Assembly (NCBI GenBank): GCA_037969115.1
Contig: JBBKWQ010000026.1
Location: 1-33,407 of the forward strand
Direction: 5' to 3'
DNA from: JBBKWQ01 sp037969115
GTDB taxonomy: Bacteria > Actinomycetota > Acidimicrobiia > Acidimicrobiales > Ilumatobacteraceae
Length of the DNA stretch: 33,407 nucleotides
Made by a program: the position numbers and the translations under genes. This document shows, one piece after another, positions 30,043 through 33,407 of this stretch. Under the pieces are notes generated by a model that saw only the letters and a list, made by a program, of their open reading frames with translations, was not told the DNA's origin and ran no database searches. Position 1 is the first letter of the stretch, and each line of letters opens with the position of its first letter.

Positions 30043-33000
30043 GTGAGTCGCAAGCGATCGTCTGGTGGTTCGGAGCGCGGCGTCGAGGCGCGCCGAATCG
30101 CCCACGGCCGGCTCACCGAATCGAACCGAATCACCTATCCGGCTTCGCTCCCGATCACCGACCGGCGCGACGAACTGCTCGCGGCGATTCGAGATCACCA
30201 GGTCGTGATCGTGGCGGGCGAGACCGGTTCGGGCAAGAGCACCCAGCTCCCCAAACTCTGCCTCGAGGTGGGGCGCGGGGTCACCGGAGTCGTCGGTCAC
30301 ACTCAGCCGCGTCGAGTCGCCGCTCGAACCATCGCCGAGCGCATCGCGGAAGAACTCCAAGTCGAACTCGGCAGCGAGGTGGGTTACACGGTCCGCTTCA
30401 ACGACCAGATCGGAGACGCGACGCTGATCCGCGTCATGACCGACGGCATTCTGCTCGCCGAGCTCCAACGCGATCGCATGCTCCGTCGCTACGACACCCT
30501 GATCATCGACGAAGCGCATGAGCGAAGCCTGAACATCGACTTCATCCTCGGGTACATCAAGCAGCTGCTGCCACAGCGCCCCGACCTCAAGGTGATCGTC
30601 ACGTCGGCCACGATCGACACCGAACGATTCGCCGAGCACTTCGCCGTCGACGGCAACCCGGCGCCGGTGGTCACCGTCGAGGGGCGCACCCACCCGGTCG
30701 ACATGCGCTATCGGCCGTACGGGCCGGATCATCCCGACGACCCGCACGACGATCGTGACCAGGTGCAGGCAATCGCCGACGCGGTGGACGAACTCGGCGA
30801 CGAGGGCCCCGGTGATGTGCTGGTGTTCCTCAGTGGCGAACGCGAGATTCACGACACCGCCGATGCGTTACGACGACGACAGCTCCGTGACACCGAGGTG
30901 CTGCCGCTCTACGCGAGGCTTTCTTCGGTCGAGCAGCACAGGATCTTCCAGTCGCACCCTGGTCGCCGGATCGTGCTCAGCACCAACGTGGCGGAAACCT
31001 CGTTGACGGTGCCAGGAGTGCGGTACGTGATCGATGCGGGGGCCGCGCGCATCTCGCGCTACAGCCGGCGCCTGAAGGTGCAACGGTTGCCGATCGAGCC
31101 GGTGTCGCGGGCGTCGGCGAATCAGCGCGCCGGACGTTGTGGTCGCGTTGCGCCGGGTATCTGCATCCGGTTGTTCAGCGCCGACGACTTCGATGCGCGG
31201 CCGGAGTTCACCGAACCCGAGATCTTGCGCACGAACCTCGCATCGGTGATCCTCCAGATGACTGCACTCGGTCTCGGCGATGTCGCTGCGTTCCCCTTCC
31301 TCGAGCCGCCCGACTCCGCCGCGATCCGCGACGGCTATCTGCTCCTCGACGAACTCGGGGCGATCGAACCCGACCAGCACGACAAACAAATCGGCGACCA
31401 CGACCACGAACGGGACGTCGGGCGCACTGCCGGGCGGAGGCTCACCAAGATCGGTTCACAGCTGGCGCGTCTTCCCGTCGACCCTCGGCTCGGTCGAATG
31501 GTGCTCGAAGCCGATCATCACGGCTGCGTACGGGAGGTGCTGGTCATCGCATCGGCACTGTCGATCCAAGACCCTCGCGAACGGCCCAAGGAGCATCAAC
31601 AGCAGGCTGACGAGAGCCACCGCCGGTTCAACGTCGATGGGTCGGATCTGCTGTCGCTCGTGGAGCTCTGGGACTACCTGCGCGACCAGCAGAAGGCCCT
31701 GTCGGGCAACCAGTTCCGCCGCATGTGCAAGTCGGAGTTCCTCAACTACCTGCGGGTTCGCGAGTGGCGAGACCTGTACAGCCAACTCCGCCAGGTCGCC
31801 GGTCAGCTCGGAGTACGACCCGGTACCGATGCGAGTCATCGCGACCACGTGCACCAGGCGTTGCTGTCGGGCCTGCTGTCGCACGTCGGCATGCGCGACG
31901 GCGAGACACGCGAGTTCCGAGGGGCGCGCGGTGCACGCTTCGTGGTCGCCAACGGGTCCGTCGTCTCGAAGCGCCCACCTCGTTGGGTGATGGCCGCCGA
32001 ACTGATCGAGACGAACCGACTGTGGGCGCGCCGGGTGGCAACGATCCAGCCGGAGTGGGCAGAGAAGCTCGCGCCCCACCTGGTGAAGCCGTCGTACGGC
32101 GAACCGTGGTGGGATGCCGAGCGCGGACGGGCTTCTGCGATCGAGACCGTGATGCTCTACGGGCTGCCGATCGTGGCCGGTCGCACTGTCGGGTACGACC
32201 GGGTCGACCCCGACGTCGCCCGTGGGATGTTCATTCGTTACGCCATGGTCGAGGGAGCGTGGCAGACGCACCATGCGTTCGTCACTCGCAATCAGACGTT
32301 TCGCGAACGTCTCCGCAAGCTCGAGGCACGAGTACGCCGCGGCGATCTGCTCGATGACGACACGTTGTTCCGGTTCTTCGACGAACGTCTCGACCTCGAT
32401 GTCACGACGCCCCGCCATTTCGACCGTTGGTGGAAGCGCGAGATCGAACGTCACCCCGCACTGTTCGACCTGACCGATGACATTCTGGCGACCGCCCACC
32501 CTGGTCATCCTGGAATCGATCTGTCCGAGTACCCCGACACCTGGGTACAGGGCGACCTGTCGTTGCCGCTCACGTATCGGTTCGATCCCGGTGGACCGCT
32601 CGACGGCGTCACGGCGCACGTGCCGCTCACTGCGCTCAACATGATCTCGGACGAAGGGTTCGATTGGCAGATCCCCGGCTACCGCTTCGAGCTCGTGGCC
32701 GCTCTGGTTCGGTCGCTGCCCAAACATCTCCGTCGGGAGCTGATTCCGGCCAGCGAAACCACCAATACCGCGTTCGACCTGCTCGGCGAACCGGCAGGAC
32801 GCCTCATCGACCGGCTCGCCAGTGCGTTGTCGCAGGTCGCCGACGCACCGATTCGAGCGACCGACTTCAATCTGGCCGACATCCCGCCCGAACTCCGCAT
32901 GAACTTCGTCGTTGCCGACGCGGAGGGGACCGTGCACGATGCCGGGGCGGACCTGGGCGAAATCGCGCGGCGTCTGGCATCAGCGACGAGATCCGCCATC

Positions 33001-33407
33001 GCCGCGGCCGCACCGGTGTCCGAACGTCGCGGCATCACCACCTGGGATCTCGGTGACCTGACTCGCTCTGTCGACACCGCCGAAACCGGTCACACCGTTC
33101 GTGGATTCCCGACGCTGCTCGACCAGGGCGACAGCGTGTCGCTACGCATCGTCACGAACGAAGCTCTCCAGCAGCGGGCGATGCGTGGCGGCGTGAAGCG
33201 ACTGCTTCTGCTGTCGGCGGCGCCATCGGCCAAGGTGGCCGGTCGTGACATCGACCGCCGAAGCCGTCTGAGCTTCGCGGCGGCCGGTGTCTTGCTCGAC
33301 GACCTGCTCGACGACAGCATCAATGCGGCGGTCGAGCGTGTGCTCGATGATCATCAGCTGCCGTGGGACGAGCAGTCGTTCGTGACCATTCAGCTCGATG
33401 TGCGCGA
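30043..33407 (+). CDS. hrpA: ATP-dependent RNA helicase HrpA (partial, 3' end missing)
   Basis: The frame stays open for 1121 codons to the window edge. It encodes a DEAH-box helicase: Walker A GETGSGKST (59-67), DEAH (156-159), SAT (188-190), a later ANQRAGRCGRVAPG motif VI, and FLSGEREIHDTADALRR in the second RecA domain. A HA2/OB-type region and the long DUF3418 C-terminal domain of HrpA follow (RFDPGGPLDGVTAHVPLTAL, then RRELIPASE). HrpA unwinds RNA and helps rescue stalled ribosomes in E. coli. The GTG at 30043 is chosen because AAGAAT lies 6 nt upstream and homology starts soon after. Full-length HrpA is about 1300 residues, so roughly 150-200 are missing. Confidence 0.95.
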   Translation, partial: MSRKRSSGGSERGVEARRIAHGRLTESNRITYPASLPITDRRDELLAAIRDHQVVIVAGETGSGKSTQLPKLCLEVGRGVTGVVGHTQPRRVAARTIAERIAEELQVELGSEVGYTVRFNDQIGDATLIRVMTDGILLAELQRDRMLRRYDTLIIDEAHERSLNIDFILGYIKQLLPQRPDLKVIVTSATIDTERFAEHFAVDGNPAPVVTVEGRTHPVDMRYRPYGPDHPDDPHDDRDQVQAIADAVDELGDEGPGDVLVFLSGEREIHDTADALRRRQLRDTEVLPLYARLSSVEQHRIFQSHPGRRIVLSTNVAETSLTVPGVRYVIDAGAARISRYSRRLKVQRLPIEPVSRASANQRAGRCGRVAPGICIRLFSADDFDARPEFTEPEILRTNLASVILQMTALGLGDVAAFPFLEPPDSAAIRDGYLLLDELGAIEPDQHDKQIGDHDHERDVGRTAGRRLTKIGSQLARLPVDPRLGRMVLEADHHGCVREVLVIASALSIQDPRERPKEHQQQADESHRRFNVDGSDLLSLVELWDYLRDQQKALSGNQFRRMCKSEFLNYLRVREWRDLYSQLRQVAGQLGVRPGTDASHRDHVHQALLSGLLSHVGMRDGETREFRGARGARFVVANGSVVSKRPPRWVMAAELIETNRLWARRVATIQPEWAEKLAPHLVKPSYGEPWWDAERGRASAIETVMLYGLPIVAGRTVGYDRVDPDVARGMFIRYAMVEGAWQTHHAFVTRNQTFRERLRKLEARVRRGDLLDDDTLFRFFDERLDLDVTTPRHFDRWWKREIERHPALFDLTDDILATAHPGHPGIDLSEYPDTWVQGDLSLPLTYRFDPGGPLDGVTAHVPLTALNMISDEGFDWQIPGYRFELVAALVRSLPKHLRRELIPASETTNTAFDLLGEPAGRLIDRLASALSQVADAPIRATDFNLADIPPELRMNFVVADAEGTVHDAGADLGEIARRLASATRSAIAAAAPVSERRGITTWDLGDLTRSVDTAETGHTVRGFPTLLDQGDSVSLRIVTNEALQQRAMRGGVKRLLLLSAAPSAKVAGRDIDRRSRLSFAAAGVLLDDLLDDSINAAVERVLDDHQLPWDEQSFVTIQLDVR

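Noticed and set aside
31456..32937. 493-codon minus-strand frame opposite hrpA
   Set aside because: It is the complement of the continuous helicase frame and has no domain.

Overview
This is about 33 kb of GC-rich, gene-dense chromosome, best explained as an actinobacterium and probably a member of Acidimicrobiia (Ilumatobacter-like). That placement is inferred from composition, a TIGR03086-type (mycothiol-enzyme-fold) protein, a monomeric isocitrate dehydrogenase, an LpqF-like lipoprotein and the promoter style; no marker search could be run. I see no tRNA, rRNA, CRISPR array, insertion sequence or prophage.

Layout. 1-477: the 3' end of tuf and complete rpsJ, closed by a strong hairpin, so S10 is not followed by rplC. 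573-1130 (-): TIGR03086/DinB-like protein. 1213-3902: molybdate transporter modABC with ATGA overlaps. 3928-7050: alpha/beta hydrolase, a small unknown gene, a LacI-family regulator overlapping a membrane fatty-acid-hydroxylase-type protein. 7065-8162 (-): acyl-CoA dehydrogenase. 8321-10079 (-): accessory patch with a DUF4062 (TIR-like) protein and a frameshifted DUF1353 gene. 10373-14428: SAM methyltransferase (-), pentapeptide/DinB-like protein, Gfo/Idh/MocA oxidoreductase, double GNAT acetyltransferase and a TfoX-N-like protein (-). 14734-19174: secreted lipoprotein, DUF1905/YdeI protein, AlkZ-like winged-helix protein (-), and a divergent membrane protein/TetR pair. 19420-22431: small zinc-finger and membrane ORFs (-), VOC protein (-), SnoaL-like protein, endonuclease/exonuclease/phosphatase protein (-), EVE protein (-). 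22455-33407: LpqF-like serine hydrolase, threonine aldolase (-), sterol-desaturase-family protein, monomeric icd (-), 2TM protein (-), class V aminotransferase and the first 1121 codons of hrpA.

Most genes are single or in pairs; the clear operons are tuf-rpsJ, modABC and lacI-hydroxylase. The most striking signal is regulatory. At eleven starts a TANNNT hexamer lies exactly 6 nt before an ATG or GTG, and several others show a close variant. This is the signature of leaderless transcription, where the mRNA begins at the start codon. Genes lacking that spacing often have a similar -10 farther upstream, a Shine-Dalgarno, or both. The pattern was used to choose starts, including correcting the AlkZ-like gene to an internal GTG. 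No clearly new multi-gene system was found; the best candidates for novelty are the DUF4062 patch, the detached rpsJ, the TetR palindrome overlapping two start sites, and the inverted repeats in front of the sterol-desaturase-family gene.
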